Shown piece after piece: positions 1 through 12,371 of a stretch of 64,000 nucleotides of DNA. The DNA is from Cyrtodaria siliqua (lineage: Eukaryota > Mollusca > Bivalvia > Adapedonta > Hiatellidae), in the NCBI GenBank assembly GCA_037043455.1, contig JAWPHD010001434.1, positions 62,001 to 126,000 on the forward strand, read 5' to 3'. A program made the translations under genes and the position numbers. Numbering within the stretch: position 1 is the stretch's first letter; each line of letters starts with the position of its first letter. The notes under the pieces are model-generated. The model had not been told where the DNA came from. It worked only from the letters and a program-made list of their open reading frames with translations, and did not search any database.

Positions 1-254
1 GTTGCTCTAAAAGTATATATTGGAGTGACATTATTTAAATCAAGACAGCTTAAATTAATTGATAAAAATTTAGCATGTAAACAGTCAAATAAAACACGCT
101 ATATAAACCTGTTTAATGTAAATGGTGTGATGCTTATGCTTCGCCATTTTGTATGTAGTGTGTGTGTGTGTACCAAACACATGGTTCCTAATCGTTTTCA
201 ATCGGAGTATATCTAGTTATTTGATATTTTATTTTAGCAAAGATACTACGACAC

Positions 255-460
255 ATTTAGCGTGAAAAGACGACAAAACGACAGAAAAAACATATGACAA
301 ATAAACCAAGAAAATATGATAATTAAATCACGAAAAGACAACATTTTATATAGCCGTCTTTTCTTTATTTCGTGTAGTGTTATTTTCTTCATCTGAAACG
401 TCGTCTCAAGTTATCTGTCTTCCGGTCGTCATTTCGTTCTATCGTCTTTTCGCGCTGCTT
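255..460. repeat. Degenerate fold-back of a GTCGTCTTTTCG-like motif
   Basis: GCGTGAAAAGACGAC near 260 is mirrored by ATCGTCTTTTCGCGC near 441, and CACGAAAAGAC near 328 by GTCTTTTCTTTATTTCGTG near 356. The stretch is built from related words in both orientations, as in a decayed fold-back or simple-sequence-derived element. No coding sense is implied. Alignment to other loci would be needed to define its ends. Confidence 0.4.
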
Positions 461-508
461 ATGTCGTCTCGGGTTTGGCGTTCTGTCATCTTTTCGCATT
501 CCGGTGGA

Positions 509-549
509 CCAATCGTGAACACTCGGCTAATCCCGTCATTCTTCGGGAT
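509..549 (+). repeat. 41-bp dispersed block, copy 1
   Basis: Nearly identical to 37200-37240 (four mismatches by eye) and in the same orientation. Both copies contain ATCCCG and CGGGAT around TCATTCTT, a short hairpin. Sequences on both sides differ between copies, so this looks like the conserved piece of an older dispersed element. Confidence 0.6.
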
Positions 550-1732
550 CACGCCTCGTGTGTATATCGAGCTTCGGTATGTTCAAAATCTTGACATTTT
601 GTTAGCCGGAAGGCAACGGCACAGAAAATAGTGCACTGTTGCTATGTAAACAATATGGCCGATAAAACACGCGTTGATGTATAAGTTGCGTTGAATGTTT
701 GTTTTTTACAATGCAGTTGAAGGTTTTTTTCACTGCTTTCATGAAAATAAACTATCGAAATTGCAAAATTTGGATGATAACTTTGATCAATCTCTACCCA
801 GAGCCATTCATTACATTGATATGTGAATATAAGGAACGATAACACTGCGTGGAGATTGAACTTTAATTTTGAATGCAAATTTGTTTTGGCGGGAATCTAA
901 GGCGCGATGATGTAACCAATATGGAAACCTTCGATTTGCTGAGAAGCAGTGTACGAGATGTTACGAATGCCGGTGGATATCACTTGACGGTAGATATTAA
1001 AACAAAACATAGCGGTACAACACTTTAATTCTGTAATATTGGTCGTATAACTTCAGGAGACTCTTTACTTGTACTGAACTATTTTAAATACTGTTAGAAT
1101 GATTAATCTATCACTTTGAAATACATCGAAGAATATGTTAAATTGGTTGAAAAAGATAGTTAATTCAAGCAGCACAGGCGTAAACTATCACAATGTTTTG
1201 GGTTCGGTACCCTGATCAAATCACCGAAACATTTCCGTCGATAGTGTAAGTATTGTGACTTGTTTTGATGATCTCGGAATGTGTTCGTTGTGTGACTTGT
1301 TAGCGTTGTGATTGAACGTGATGACAGATTTAAGTCATTGACAAACAAAAAGAGCAATAGTGGACTACTAGTATTAACTTACTGTAATTATAATATTTAC
1401 CAAAACATTATAAATGGCAAAAAGGAATAGTGAAGTGAACGTTGTGTATGCATAGCTGTAATACTATGTACGAAAAAAGCCCCAAGATGCGTCAATTCTG
1501 CTTGTGTTTGGTGTTTGATAAACCCTTTACTGGTAACTTAGACGAGGTATTTGTGAGATGGTTATTTATGGGTCGATAACTCGTTAGCAATATAAATGAA
1601 ACATATGACTGTTAGTTAGATCAAAGGAATTCTGTATTTATGTATTTTTGTTAGAGTATAATATTTGTTCTCGTTTTCATATTTATACATGGGGTTTTAT
1701 CGATGCTTTCTAGCTTTCAACACTGAACTCAA

Positions 1733-2100
1733 TTAAAGTAGCTATCCCGCCAACAACATCCACATTTTACAACATATCTACGCTGTTTCTAAACCTACTG
1801 ACGACGAGGTATATATATATATATATAACTTGCATATTTTGAGAATCCACACCCTATAGACACAATATAAACGGCTTTAACCAGCCAGACCAAACCCCGA
1901 AATTGGAGCGTTAAACTAAGCATTATCAGCTCATAAATCATTTTAAGCATATTCAATTAGGATATTTTAAGAACCGTTGAAAAATCCTATACGTTTAATC
2001 GGCACATATCGTTATTATATGACCTGAACACCTGGATAGAGGTTTGATAGACGGTTTTGTAGGGTAATTTTGCCGTTATCTGGCGGGATAGCTATTTTAA
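1733..2100 (+). mobile_element. TTAA-flanked MITE, family 1, copy A
   Basis: Terminal inverted repeats AGTAGCTATCCCGCCA (left) and TGGCGGGATAGCTATT (right) are each bounded by TTAA. The element is 368 bp with no coding capacity. A TTAA target duplication is the hallmark of piggyBac-like transposons, so a piggyBac-derived non-autonomous element is the simplest reading, but no transposase of that type is in the window. A TA microsatellite lies inside at about 1808-1827. Related copies: about 13330-13690 (reverse), 20340-20665 (reverse, degenerate) and 55649-55903 (forward, truncated). Confidence 0.75.
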
Positions 2101-3946
2101 CCCTTTTGTCTTACTTGTACCCTCATTTCAATCAGTTAATTGTATAAAGCTAGAAAGTTGATATGTTAAATACATAACTACAAAAACAAATAACGTATTC
2201 AATATTAACCATACAATGTCTATGACCAACTTTAATTTCGTCAAGTAAAACAAAAATTAAACCACATTTACAAAATAAGAAAACACAAATATATCTCTAT
2301 CTACTCTAACAAATACATTAAACTATTGTACGTGGGTGCGCTCGTACAGAGTGCCAATCTCAGTGTGACTTCTACTCAGTTTTGCCCATAGAACACAGGA
2401 CCTGGATTTTTTTTTAAATATAGATGATCACTGATTTCCCCTCAAAAATATGGTACGTCGTAAATAATTTAAACTGACATGTACTAAACTGTTCATGTTT
2501 TATTACATTAACCCGATTACGTCATTATTTGCACACACACGTTATGATAGTGATGTGTTTTAACATATTAAGGCAAACGTGTTGATATGCTAAGGCAGCC
2601 AAATCTTTATGAATTGTATTACTATTGATTAAGCAAAATTGGGCATTATCTACAAGAGTATTAATAAAAAGCCTAGATCGAAATAGCGGCAAAATAAATT
2701 TACTTTTATCAGTATTTCATCAAACGCTTAAGATAAGATTCACGCATAAACAGATTCGCCAAGTGCTGAGACATATACCTTTCCCATGTATCATTTTAAG
2801 ACAGCGTATAGTGCTATCAACGCTAGACCCCGAAAAAGCCGGTAACTTTATTCCTGAAGTTTGGTATCATTAACAGTTTATCTGTTGTTACTTTGGCTTC
2901 TGGAAAGTCATTGAATACTTTATATGTGACTTTCTATTATTGTGTTTGTTAGATTCATATATACATGATTATTCTCTGGTATACGTATTCTACTATATGT
3001 TGTCAAATGATAGCCTGCGGAAATCCTGTATTTCAGTGTGCCGTTGTGCAAGTATTGCCACACTAACCGTTGCCATATAATGCCCTTACTATCACTTGTA
3101 TGTTTGTGCTATTTCGCTTTTATATACTGTATGTAGTTCCGTTGATGTTAAAATGCTTGTGAAACCACTACTGAAATCTACACGCCCTGTTCGACTGTTT
3201 CATTTACCGCTATGGGTTACATTTGACAAACAGTCCTTTGGCATAAACCACGTACTATACCAGTATGCATGTACATGAAATAACATGTATAGCATGCTCT
3301 AAACTAGAAGACGAATATCAGTTTTTTACCCCTGAAACGTATGATGTTAAACGACTTACCAAGAAAACATGGTCATATTTCTGATTGTTTTTCTATTTAC
3401 TTGACTTTCTGCTAATTTGTTAGCTCATTTCATGACGCCTGTTTCTTTTTTCTAGTATGATTTATATGTTGGTGTAACATTGATATAATGTATGAATTGA
3501 ATACAAAATAAAAGAATGGAAAATGAAAACATGTTTTGTCTTTAGCTTTTAATATTGAAAAATGTAGTTTGTGATTGATTGATTTTTCATTTGTAAATAC
3601 GTTCTATTAATCAGAAACTCAAATTCATAAGACGGGCTTATTCCCACAACTTCTGTGTCACTATGTTACACCACATCAACTTAATTAGAATGTTTCAGGT
3701 CAACAATGAGCGGGTCCAATGGTATGACCACTCAGTATTGCACTTACATGTAGTTTGTCTAACGACAACCATACCCAATGGAGATGCGCATAACGTTAAG
3801 TTTGATCTTTAATAATCTCTGTCGTATATACTAGTAGTAGAGCTTAACCAACTTAACCATTGCTCAGCATTCCTGAAATATTTATGTGTTCAGATCAGGC
3901 TTCGTTTGTTACTAAGGATTTGAAATATTTCCTATCGCTATTAAAA
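2101..3946. other. AT-rich DNA, no gene recognised
   Basis: No coding region supported. The stretch 2874-2943 resembles 11881-11952 (both carry TGGCTTCTG, AAGTCATTGA and GACTTTCT/GGCTTTCT), so part of this interval is probably a dispersed repeat with unclear ends. An AATAAA-like signal occurs near 3508 but I see no gene for it to serve. Confidence 0.5.
2874..2943 (+). repeat. Dispersed repeat fragment, pair member 1
   Basis: About 70 bp resembling 11881-11952 in the same orientation at roughly 75 percent identity by eye. The family is unknown. It may be the 3' untranslated end of a retroelement, but nothing here proves that. Confidence 0.4.
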
Positions 3947-6475
3947 ACAAGAGGGCCAAGATGGCCCTAAATCGATCACCTGAGTACTGGCACATTATCA
4001 AACTTCTTCGAAATCTTATGGTCATATACAATCTGTGCAAGTTTGGATAAGATTGTTCAAGAAATGTGGGCTCTGTTGTGTATAACAACATTGATATAAA
4101 GACACTGACAAAGTTTGATGAACATCAAATACAAAATCAAGATGCTAGAGTGTAACACCTTGGGCAGGGCCAAATGTGACCCGAGGACTACATGTAATAT
4201 ATGAGAGCTTTGTTGTTTCAGAGAAGATGATTTTTTAAGTTTTTCCCTATACAAGTCTATGTAGAAGATGACCCCTGGGGTGGGGCCAAATGTGACCCCA
4301 CGGTCACCATTTAAACAAACGTGGTAAAGGACCATAAGAGTATATATAGTAAATGCAAAATATTAAACCTATGGCTCTTGTAGTTCCAGAGAAGGAGACT
4401 TTAATGTGTTTCCTATATAAGTCTATGTAAAACTATGACCCACGCGGCGTGGTCAAGGGTCACCATTTGAACAAACTCGGTAGAGGACCATAATCTTATA
4501 GTAAATACAAAATATTAAACCACTGGCTCTTGCAGTTTTCAGAGAAGATTTATTATCCTATATATATGTCTATGTACAAATGTGACTCGCGGTGCGCGGC
4601 CAAATTTGACACCAGGGTCACCATTCGAACAAACTTGGTAGAGGACCATTTGCAAAATATTAAACCTCTGGCTCTTGCAGTTCCAGAGAAGAAGATTTTT
4701 TTCATTTTTTCCCTATAAAAGCATATGTAAAACTGTGACCCTCGGGGCGGGGCCAAATGTGACCCCAGGGTCACCATTTGAACAAAACTGATAGATGACC
4801 ATAAGCTTATAGCAAATGAAAAATATTAAACCTCTGGCTCTTGCAGTTTCAGAGGTTTAATATTTTTTAAGATTTCCCCTATACATGTCTATGTAAAACA
4901 TGTGACCCTTGGGGCGGGGCCAAATGTGATCCCAGGGTCACCATTTGAACAAACTTGGTAGATGACCATAAGCTTATAGCAAATGCAAAATATTAAACCT
5001 CTGGCTCTTGCAGTTCCAGAGAAGAAGATTTTTTTCATTTTTTCCCTATAAAAGCATATGTAAAACTGTGACCCCCGGGGCGGGGCCAAATGTGACCCCA
5101 GGGTCACCATTTGAACAAAATTGGTAGACTATAAGGACCATAAGCTTATAGCAAATGCAAATATGAAACCTCTGGCTCTTGCAGTTTCAGAGAAGAAGAT
5201 TTTTTAAGTGTTTCCCTATACATGTCTGTGTACAGCATGTGACCCATGGGGCGGGGCCAAATGTGACCCCAGGGTCACCATTTGAAAAACTTGGTAAAGG
5301 ACCATAAGCTTATAATAAATGTAAAATATCAAACCTCTGGCTCTTGTAGTTTCCGAGAAGAAGATTTTTAAAAAAAAAATCCTATATAAGTCTATGTAAA
5401 ACTGTGACCCTCGGGGCGGGGACAAATATGACCCCAGGTCACCATTTGAACAAACTTAGTAGAGGACCATAAGCTGATGCTACAAGTAATTCATGAGAGC
5501 TCAGTGCCATGTGGTTCCAGAGAAGAAGATTTTTTTCAGTTTTTCCCTATGGAAGCCTATGTTAAACTGTGACACTCGGGGTGGGGCCAAATGTGACCCC
5601 TGGGTCACCATTTGAACAAACTTGGTAGAGGACCATAAGCTTATAGCAAATGCAAAATATTAAACCTCTGGCTCTTGCAGTTTCAGAAAAGAAGATTTTT
5701 TAAGTTTTTCCCTATACATGTCTATGTAAAACATGTGACCCTTGGGGCGGGGCCAAATGTGACCCGAGGGTCACCATTTGAATAAACTTGGTAAAGGACC
5801 ATAAGCGTATAGTAAATGCAAAATATCAAACCTCTGGCTCTTGTAGTTTCCGAGAAGAAGATTTTTAAAAAAAAAATCCTATATAAGGCTTTGTAAAACT
5901 GTGATCCCCGGGGCGGGGACAAATTTGACCCCAGGGTCACCATTTGAACAAACTTAGTAGAGGACCATAAGCTGATGCTACATGTAATACATGAGAGCTC
6001 TGTGCCTTGTGGTTTCAGAGAAGATTTTTTAAAGTCTGTTCCTATATGTCTATAGGAATAACATGCAAAACCTCAATATACAGACTTTGGACCACCGGGG
6101 CATAGCCATTTTTGACCCCGGGGACTTCATGTGAACAAACTTGATAGTCTAGGCATTGGCGATCAATTTAAAAGAAAAACTGTTGTAATCTGTCCTGCGG
6201 TTCTGGAGAAGAAGAGTTTTTAAGGTTTCGACTATATATGGTAATGGCAGCCATCTTGGATGTAGCGCTGACCTAATTTTAACAAATCTAAAAAGCATTC
6301 TTCTAAGGATCATCCAAGTGAAGTTTGGTAAAACTTAGCCAAGCGGTTTCTGAGGAGAAGTCGTTTGAAGAAAAGTTAACGACGGACGACGGACAGACGA
6401 CGACGGACGACGGACGAAGAGTGCAAAGACTCCCAGTAGATCACCTTGAGCCTTCGGCTATGGTGATCTAAAAAA
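3947..6475 (+). mobile_element. Non-autonomous element with hairpin ends and internal ~165-bp tandem repeats
   Basis: The left end is ACAAG followed by a hairpin (AGGGCCA / TGGCCCT, 3952-3968). The right end is a GACGGAC-rich tract (6383-6418), then a long hairpin 6437-6470 with TAGATCACC / GGTGATCTA arms and a run of A. I associate this type of element with bivalve genomes. Its body (about 4035-6150) is roughly 12 units of about 165 bp, each with CCTCTGGCTCTTGCAG, TTTTTCCCTATA, GGGGCGGGGCCAAATGTGA and GGTCACCATTTGAACAAA. It has no coding capacity; minus-strand open frames across the units are periodic artefacts. Hairpin ends without long terminal inverted repeats would suit a Helitron-like or other unusual class, but the class is not settled. 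Confidence 0.7.
4035..6150 (+). repeat. ~165-bp tandem array inside the element
   Basis: Units recur every 150-175 bp. The CCAAATGTGACC landmark falls near 4168, 4287, 4750, 4920, 5087, 5258, 5584 and 5752, with degenerate versions between. Divergence differs between units, and some pairs (about 4640-4777 and 4970-5110) are almost identical, which suggests local duplication after insertion. Confidence 0.8.
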
Positions 6476-7254
6476 GGAAGATGTGACAACGCGTTGTGGT
6501 CTATTTGAACCCTAGCAACATTTGTTTAATATACTATATCATTAATCATGTCAAAAAGAGGCTTTATGCCAAATTAACTGCTGTTGTTTCATCCGTATTG
6601 AAGAATTTGTTTTTAAACAATATCCATATATAATAATGGGATGTTGGGCCTTGTTTTTCGCGAAAAATATTGATGTCATTGGCATATCGATGTTGGACGG
6701 GGAAAAAGGTAAAACATTGACCACATACATGAATTCAATAGAAAACGGCCACAGGTGATAAGATACTTACACTTTACCCAAATATTCATGTTACTGGCTC
6801 AGAAATAACGGGCAAAGGGTCTTACTCCTATAGCTACTACATAGATATATATACAGGGGAACTACTTATAAAAAATCAAGAAAAAAACAATACATTTATA
6901 TTTAATAATTACGAACAAACTTATGACGAAAATTATATACATGTATATGTCATTCGTCTCAGTTCTTTCGTATGTACTCGATATGGCTTCCTTAATCCTT
7001 TAAAATTGTATTTTCTATTTGCTTGTACAATCATACCTAATAAGGCAATCTTTCAAACCAGGTATTTCCTTGAAAAACGCATAGTTTAGGATGCAATTTC
7101 TAAAAAAAACACTACCAAAATCTGTCCAATCTGAGAAAACTATGTAATAAGTTTTATTATTTATACATATGGTCTTCTTTTGCTATTATATATTAGTTTT
7201 ATCTTTATGCGTTTACATTATTTTTAATTACTGCTTCATTCCTTCATGATTCAT
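6476..7254. other. AT-rich DNA, nothing recognised
   Basis: No open frame of note, no tandem repeat and no terminal repeat seen. Confidence 0.5.
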
Positions 7255-7326
7255 CGGTTTTTGCGCACAATATGACCTATCATGTGTCGACATGCCGTAA
7301 AACACCATTCATTCATTCATTCATTC
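7255..7326 (+). mobile_element. LINE 3' tail (same family as 62290-63657)
   Basis: Contains TGCGCACAATATGACCTAT, TGTGTCGAC and TGCCGTAAAACACC followed by four CATT units. This matches the last 60 bp of the LINE at 63600-63657, including the CATT microsatellite tail. Only the 3' untranslated end is recognisable; sequence upstream does not align by eye. Read as a severely 5'-truncated or decayed copy. Confidence 0.75.
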
Positions 7327-7881
7327 TTTTGCTATTGCCACCATCACAGCAAACTAATGAACATTATATTAGAGTTTTAAGAGCAACAGAGACTGAAACA
7401 GAAGAGTTATCGATTACACAATGCCGGTCACAATATATGGATGGACTCCTTAGAGGAAAGCCAAACGCACACAAACACGCACAGGCGTGCGTGCGTATGT
7501 GTGTTGGGGGTGGGAAGGGTAATGTAATGCTTACTGCCTCTAATGTTTCACTGAAGGCCCCAAGAATGGTAGTAAATCTTTATGTTTTGCAAATATACCT
7601 TCAGTACAAATTTATCAACAAAAATATAATATTTTGATGTTTTATGGGAATTCGTTATGATTTGGGTAATTTAATCCAAGCAGAAATTATCTTAGAAATC
7701 TGTTTACATGCCCAATACATTTTTTCAACCAATCAGAAGCCCCCCAAATCAATAGTGGTATATGACCTTCTTATGGTACATTTAGAGAGTTTATTCGTTA
7801 TTGTTATTATAACGTAACCAATCTCTCTCGAAAACAATAGGAATCTGTTCGACAGTTAGAGTAGTGAAGGATTCTCGGATT

Positions 7882-7928
<47 letters not shown>

Positions 7929-8018
7929 AATATATGAAAAACATTCGATAAATCGCAGTTAGTCTGGATGTCTGGATGGGAACAAAAACAGAACACTACA
8001 GATTCAATCGAAACAGGA
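7327..8018. other. Unique-looking DNA with a CT microsatellite
   Basis: No gene supported. The only structured piece is a CT dinucleotide run at 7884-7924 (about 20 units). Confidence 0.6.
7884..7924 (+). repeat. (CT)n microsatellite
   Basis: Uninterrupted CT dinucleotides for about 40 bp. Confidence 0.95.
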
Positions 8019-8186
8019 TGGAAGCTATAATGTTAGGAAGCAATCAATTTAAATTACTTTTTACAAATTTTAATGTTGATCTTGACAGAATGATATATTT
8101 TATGGAAGCTATCTTGGGAAAACAATCAATTTAAATTAAAAGGTACTTATTTTAATGTTGATCTTGACAGAACAATATATATCATA
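8019..8186 (+). repeat. 84-bp tandem duplication (two copies)
   Basis: TGGAAGCTAT at 8019 recurs at 8103. Both copies continue with AATCAATTTAAATTA and TTTAATGTTGATCTTGACAG. There are two diverged copies of one unit, non-coding. Confidence 0.8.
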
Positions 8187-8580
8187 GCTACACTACAATT
8201 TCAGATTCAGAATGTTATCAAACTTTGCCATTAGGGTTACGGTTTGCAGATAAACAGATATCATGATTGTATAAAGGGATGCTGAGGGATCATTCTGAAA
8301 AGTCAGAACAAAAGTTTGGATTGAAACTACATGAAATGATGACTGATACATTGTATTTTGTTTTTATTAAAGTTGGATGAGTGTACAGTACAGAAAATAC
8401 TTGATCAAATAACATGGTTTCTGTGAGTGCAATTTCTGGCCCATCTGGAATCATAGTACTCAAATGGGAAATATACACCCCCAGGGAAGGGTCGATTCTT
8501 ACGGATGGTGGGAGGTGTACAGTACTGGTTCTACCCAGAAAAAATGGGTGGTCTGCCTCCACCACAAAAAAACTGACAGT

Positions 8581-8635
8581 CATATATAACCTTACATGTG
8601 TTGAAAATGATGTAAAATACCATACAAACAAACAC
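8581..8635 (+). mobile_element. LINE-type 3' tail motif, copy 2
   Basis: ATATAACCTTACATGTGTTG, then AAAATGATGTAAAATACCAT and CAAACAAACA. The word order matches 7268-7326, 9673-9723 and 63600-63657 (TATGACCT, TGTGTTGA/TGTGTCGAC, GTAAAACACC, short tetranucleotide tail), with CAAA in place of CATT. Probably a related LINE family. The upstream 8290-8580 stretch may be its body but has no motif I recognise. Confidence 0.5.
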
Positions 8636-8959
8636 CCCCTGGGCCTGGTGTGTTATTTTCATTTTTTGTTATTTGGCAAGTATCACCATGTGCAGCCATA
8701 TTTACTAACGTCAAAATATAAGGAAAAAAAGCTGCAGTTCAGTTTATTGTCCCTCACTGGCCCACACCCAACAACACCCACTCACCCGTCAAAAAATAGG
8801 CGAATCTGGTCACTTTTGGTTATTAAACATGCTCGAAAAATAGACTTCGATAAATAAACTTTGGAATATTTATGTCCTTCCGATTGACAGGATCTATCGA
8901 TAATTTATTGAAGGATCCCGCGATTGATGAGGCTAAAAGGAAATGAACACACTGAGGAA

Positions 8960-9041
8960 ACTCGGTGGCGCCGGTGAGGCTTGAATCCGGGTTCTGTGCT
9001 TTTAAGTGCACCACACTATCCACTGTGCCACACCAGCCCAT
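8960..9041 (-). mobile_element. tRNA-derived SINE head
   Basis: On the minus strand the sequence starts GGGCTGGTGTGGCACAGTGG, which gives an A-box-like element, and carries a B-box-like GGATTCAAGCC (plus-strand 8979-8988). It resembles the minus-strand head at 19930-20005. It lacks a clean cloverleaf, so I call it a SINE head rather than a tRNA gene. Short GGAC repeats lie beside it (about 9124-9140). Confidence 0.6.
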
Positions 9042-9672
9042 TAGGTCAAATACTTCAATTTATGACCAAGGTTAGGTTGCAACAGAAACGTTTGCTACAC
9101 GTTGCTGGTTGCATGTCAAGGCAGGACGGACGGACGGACGACAACAAAGTGACCCCTAAGTGCTAAGCAGGCGACCCTAAAACAAGTGTTCAGTTCTCAT
9201 ATAAACATATCTATCTGATAGATAGTATCACGCGGATGTTTTTATGCACTCTTCAACCCAATGCATTTTACTTTACCAGGCTAGACCAGTGACATTTGAC
9301 GAATAATGCTAAATACAGCAAAACATGTTTCCAGACACTAATTTCAGTGCTTGATGTACACTTCAAGATTGCCATGTCACGCATGTGTCCCTTTAATTAC
9401 AAAATATCTATTTCAAAAGCTTGAATAAACAATAAATAGATTAAAATGACCTTGTGTTCCCCAAAGGCATTTTACGCAAATGGAAACATTTTTATTTTTT
9501 TTACATAGATCATTTAGTGAAGGGCTTATTATTTTTATAATATAACTGAACCAAAGAAGAAATAATACAATCTTTTATTGATATTATATTTATAAACTAA
9601 ATATATATTAAATATTACAATCATTAAATGAAATTTACTTCATACTAACCACCAAAAAAAAATTCAACTTTT

Positions 9673-9723
9673 ATATATGACCTAAAATGTGTTAAAATGA
9701 TGTAAAACACCATTCAAACAAAT
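9673..9723 (+). mobile_element. LINE-type 3' tail motif, copy 3
   Basis: ATATATGACCTAAAATGTG, TTAAAATGATGTAAAACACC and ATTCAAACAAA, the same word order as copies at 8581 and 63600. Only the tail is visible. Confidence 0.5.
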
Positions 9724-11880
9724 TCAATATTTTGCCAGATATTGTATGGCAAACCAATTTTTTTTTTAATGTGAGCTTTACGACATTGTATACATTTGGT
9801 GTTTTTAACAGCTTTACACATTATATAGCCTTTGCCAGATATAATTATGTTCATTTTGGTTCTTAAAAATAACGTCTGCTCAGTTCGCAGGATTGCAAAA
9901 TTGAAGTCACCATCATGATCAGATAGACACATCTCAAGCGGCCTACACAGTAACAAGTATACACTGTAACACATAAGGCCGAAGAAAAACTAACTGCGTT
10001 TCTGGTTAAATCCAAATCTTTCAGGGTTGCATTGGTATTTGAAGAACGAAGGGCATCTTGAGACCAGATTATTCAGATGCCGTAGGCAGCTGACTCTTAT
10101 ATGGCTTTAGAATATGTCTATGGGTAACAGACTGTGAATCATGTAGCCGACAATAAGCATGCATTACAACTCCAATTCCTAGGGAACTCGTCTAAAAAAC
10201 TTAAATGGTATAAACACATATTTTTCAATGATCAAAGCTTGCCGTTTTATTGCCTCAAATGACGTTTTCGTAGAGCAGTCTACTTAAGTGTAGAATGCGG
10301 CAATATTTGTCGGGATCTTCACGTCCGGGATTTTTTACGGAGCATAATGAAACCGTAAGTGAAACTGAATGAAACCAAACCGTAAGTGAAACTGAATGAA
10401 ACCGCAAGTATTGGAATGGAATAAGTGCAAATCTGTATTGTAATGGAATAATACCTTTTTATGGAATAATACCCATTTATAATGCGGTATTCTCGTAAAT
10501 ACCGCCGTGTTATACACTAGTCGATGGGTTTATTCGCTGCCTAATGGTAAGGTAGCAATGTACAGTTTCATTGAGTTTTTCACTTTGATAACGCAATCTT
10601 ATAATTACACATGGTAGCAGTGAGACGTTTATCTCTGTTGTAATGCACACGCTAACTCACACGCATCCCTTACATGTGAACACCTGTATTTCTGTGCTGA
10701 TGTGTAATTCTAGCACGTCGTGCTCCAAAGTTGAATTGTAATCAGTATGTAAGGCAAATCAAGGTATTTGAACAGAGAGAAGCAAGGTCGCCCACCTTGA
10801 TTCAGAATGTTTGGTAGGAACAACTGATGGTAAAACCCGGGAAGAATGTGTTTGGTAAGAAAAAAAACGGTCGTGGCGTGTTTACGTCAACATTATTTTT
10901 TTCAATATTGTTTTAACACCCGTGACTTGATATGTTCTGTTGTTAAACTTCGTTTCCAGTCCCTACCCAGATATATGCTATTACCTCTCGGAAGCTATTT
11001 TACGCTTGCGTAAAACTTTGCTTGTTTTTCTCTGAAATGAACAAAAAAAGGACTGTGGTGAAAAATATACTGAAAGGAAAAGGAAACGCATAATCAAAAC
11101 ATTGCCTATACTACACTATTATCGTAATATTCCAGATATATCTCAACGTGTTTTGTACAAAAAGGGGCTACAACTAATTACAGAAAGGACAACTCTGTCA
11201 TGTGGTAGAATCTTTAAATCAAAGTACACTTTTTTACGAGAAATTAATAAATTCGCTTGAAAAAGTCAAGCCATTTCAGTAATTAAGAGACTGCAACATT
11301 TATAGCCTAAGTTTGCTCATTTGCTTGAGCCAAATGCGCATTCTGTCGATAATGAAACTTTAAAGGGGTAACCATTGGCGTGTTCGGTGCTGTTTAAACC
11401 TTCTTTATGAAAGGACAGGCCTAATGTTGCCCTGTACCATTCGATTAGCAGTAGCATATTAAGTATACCTTATATAGTGGAAATACCCATTATGCGTTTC
11501 TTTTTCCTTTCAGTATATATAAGCCATATGATATATGCATGGAATTTCATATGAATCGACAGAGTGTCCTGTTATTTTTAAAGGGAATTTATCTTGGGCT
11601 GTCGTATATATAGGTAAACTGACATCACAGAGAAACGTTTTGTGTGATAATAGAATCTCACAAAATCATCTATTATTTTTTAAACTCTTCAGCAAACATT
11701 ATTTGCAAACATTATTTGATGCTCTACAAGCCGCGCATTGTATATTTTTGCCAACTCGTTTAATAAATCCGCACTCGATCATGGAAGATCAGCTACTATA
11801 TCCGCCGAGGAAAAAACTAAAGCCCACTGGGACGGTTGCGTTTGATGTTTGTCTACTTTCTTCCTTGTCGTGCCCTTAAT
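9724..11880. other. AT-rich DNA, no gene recognised
   Basis: No supported gene. A short direct duplication (CCGTAAGTGAAACTGAATG, period about 27 bp) is at 10346-10406. The open frame at 11535-11879 has no recognisable domain and ends inside a dispersed repeat, so I do not call it. Confidence 0.5.
10346..10406 (+). repeat. Short direct duplication, ~27-bp period
   Basis: GTAAGTGAAACTGAATGAAA occurs twice in a row with a partial third start (GAAACCGCAAGT). Confidence 0.7.
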
Positions 11881-11952
11881 GGTTTATTCTCTTGTTGCTC
11901 TGGCTTCTGCCAAGTCATTGAGTACCTTCATTGTGGCTTTCTAGGCTATTGT
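11881..11952 (+). repeat. Dispersed repeat fragment, pair member 2
   Basis: Resembles 2874-2943. It is followed (12066-12170) by a stretch with CCCAGTGGCCTACTTTGCC and CACTGACCGTTCCAAGGCGG that I suspect is a dispersed molluscan repeat, from general familiarity only. Confidence 0.35.
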
Positions 11953-12371
11953 TTTTTTTTTGTATTATATTTACACGAGCATATTTGTGTTTTACTTATA
12001 TTGCCTATTGATGCTGCCTTGTTGGTTAGAGATTAGATCATGGCGGGGATTTCTTTATTTACACTTATCTGTTTTACTGGGATGACAGTAGGGTAAGTGT
12101 GAGGTTTGGTGCACCCTAGAACCGGTTTAAACTCCCAGTGGCCTACTTTGCCACTGACCGTTCCAAGGCGGTAGCCCTATTGTCAACCCTTTTGTGTTTG
12201 TGGTGTCGTTTGCTTTTATTATTACTTTTGCCTTCTTGGTTGTCTGTTTGCGTGTTTGTTTCTGTGTTTTGTGGTTGCCTGTCCTCCTTGAATGCTACTT
12301 TCCCTGTCCGATATTTTTATATTTCTTCATATGATGCCAGATATATGCCAAATGTCTTATTTCCATCGGTC

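Larger units (their letters stand above)
1..1732. other. AT-rich DNA, no gene recognised
   Basis: Only short open frames (under 90 codons) occur, with no motif I recognise and no convincing splice structure. Two short repeat pieces inside it are listed separately (255-460 and 509-549). The rest looks like ordinary intergenic or intronic sequence. Confidence 0.6.

Noticed and set aside
26..1357. Small open frames at the left edge as host genes
   Set aside because: All are under 90 codons, without domains, and in both strands at similar density, as expected by chance in AT-rich DNA.
4553..5943. Minus-strand frames sharing a GSQFYICFYREKMKK-type peptide
   Set aside because: They lie on successive units of the ~165-bp tandem body of a non-coding element and end at unit boundaries.
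7272..7637. A 121-codon plus-strand gene
   Set aside because: The first codons are the LINE 3' tail and CATT microsatellite; the rest is low-complexity with no recognisable domain.
8414..8857. A 147-codon plus-strand gene
   Set aside because: It crosses a LINE 3' tail motif, and an overlapping minus-strand frame is equally open. No domain seen.
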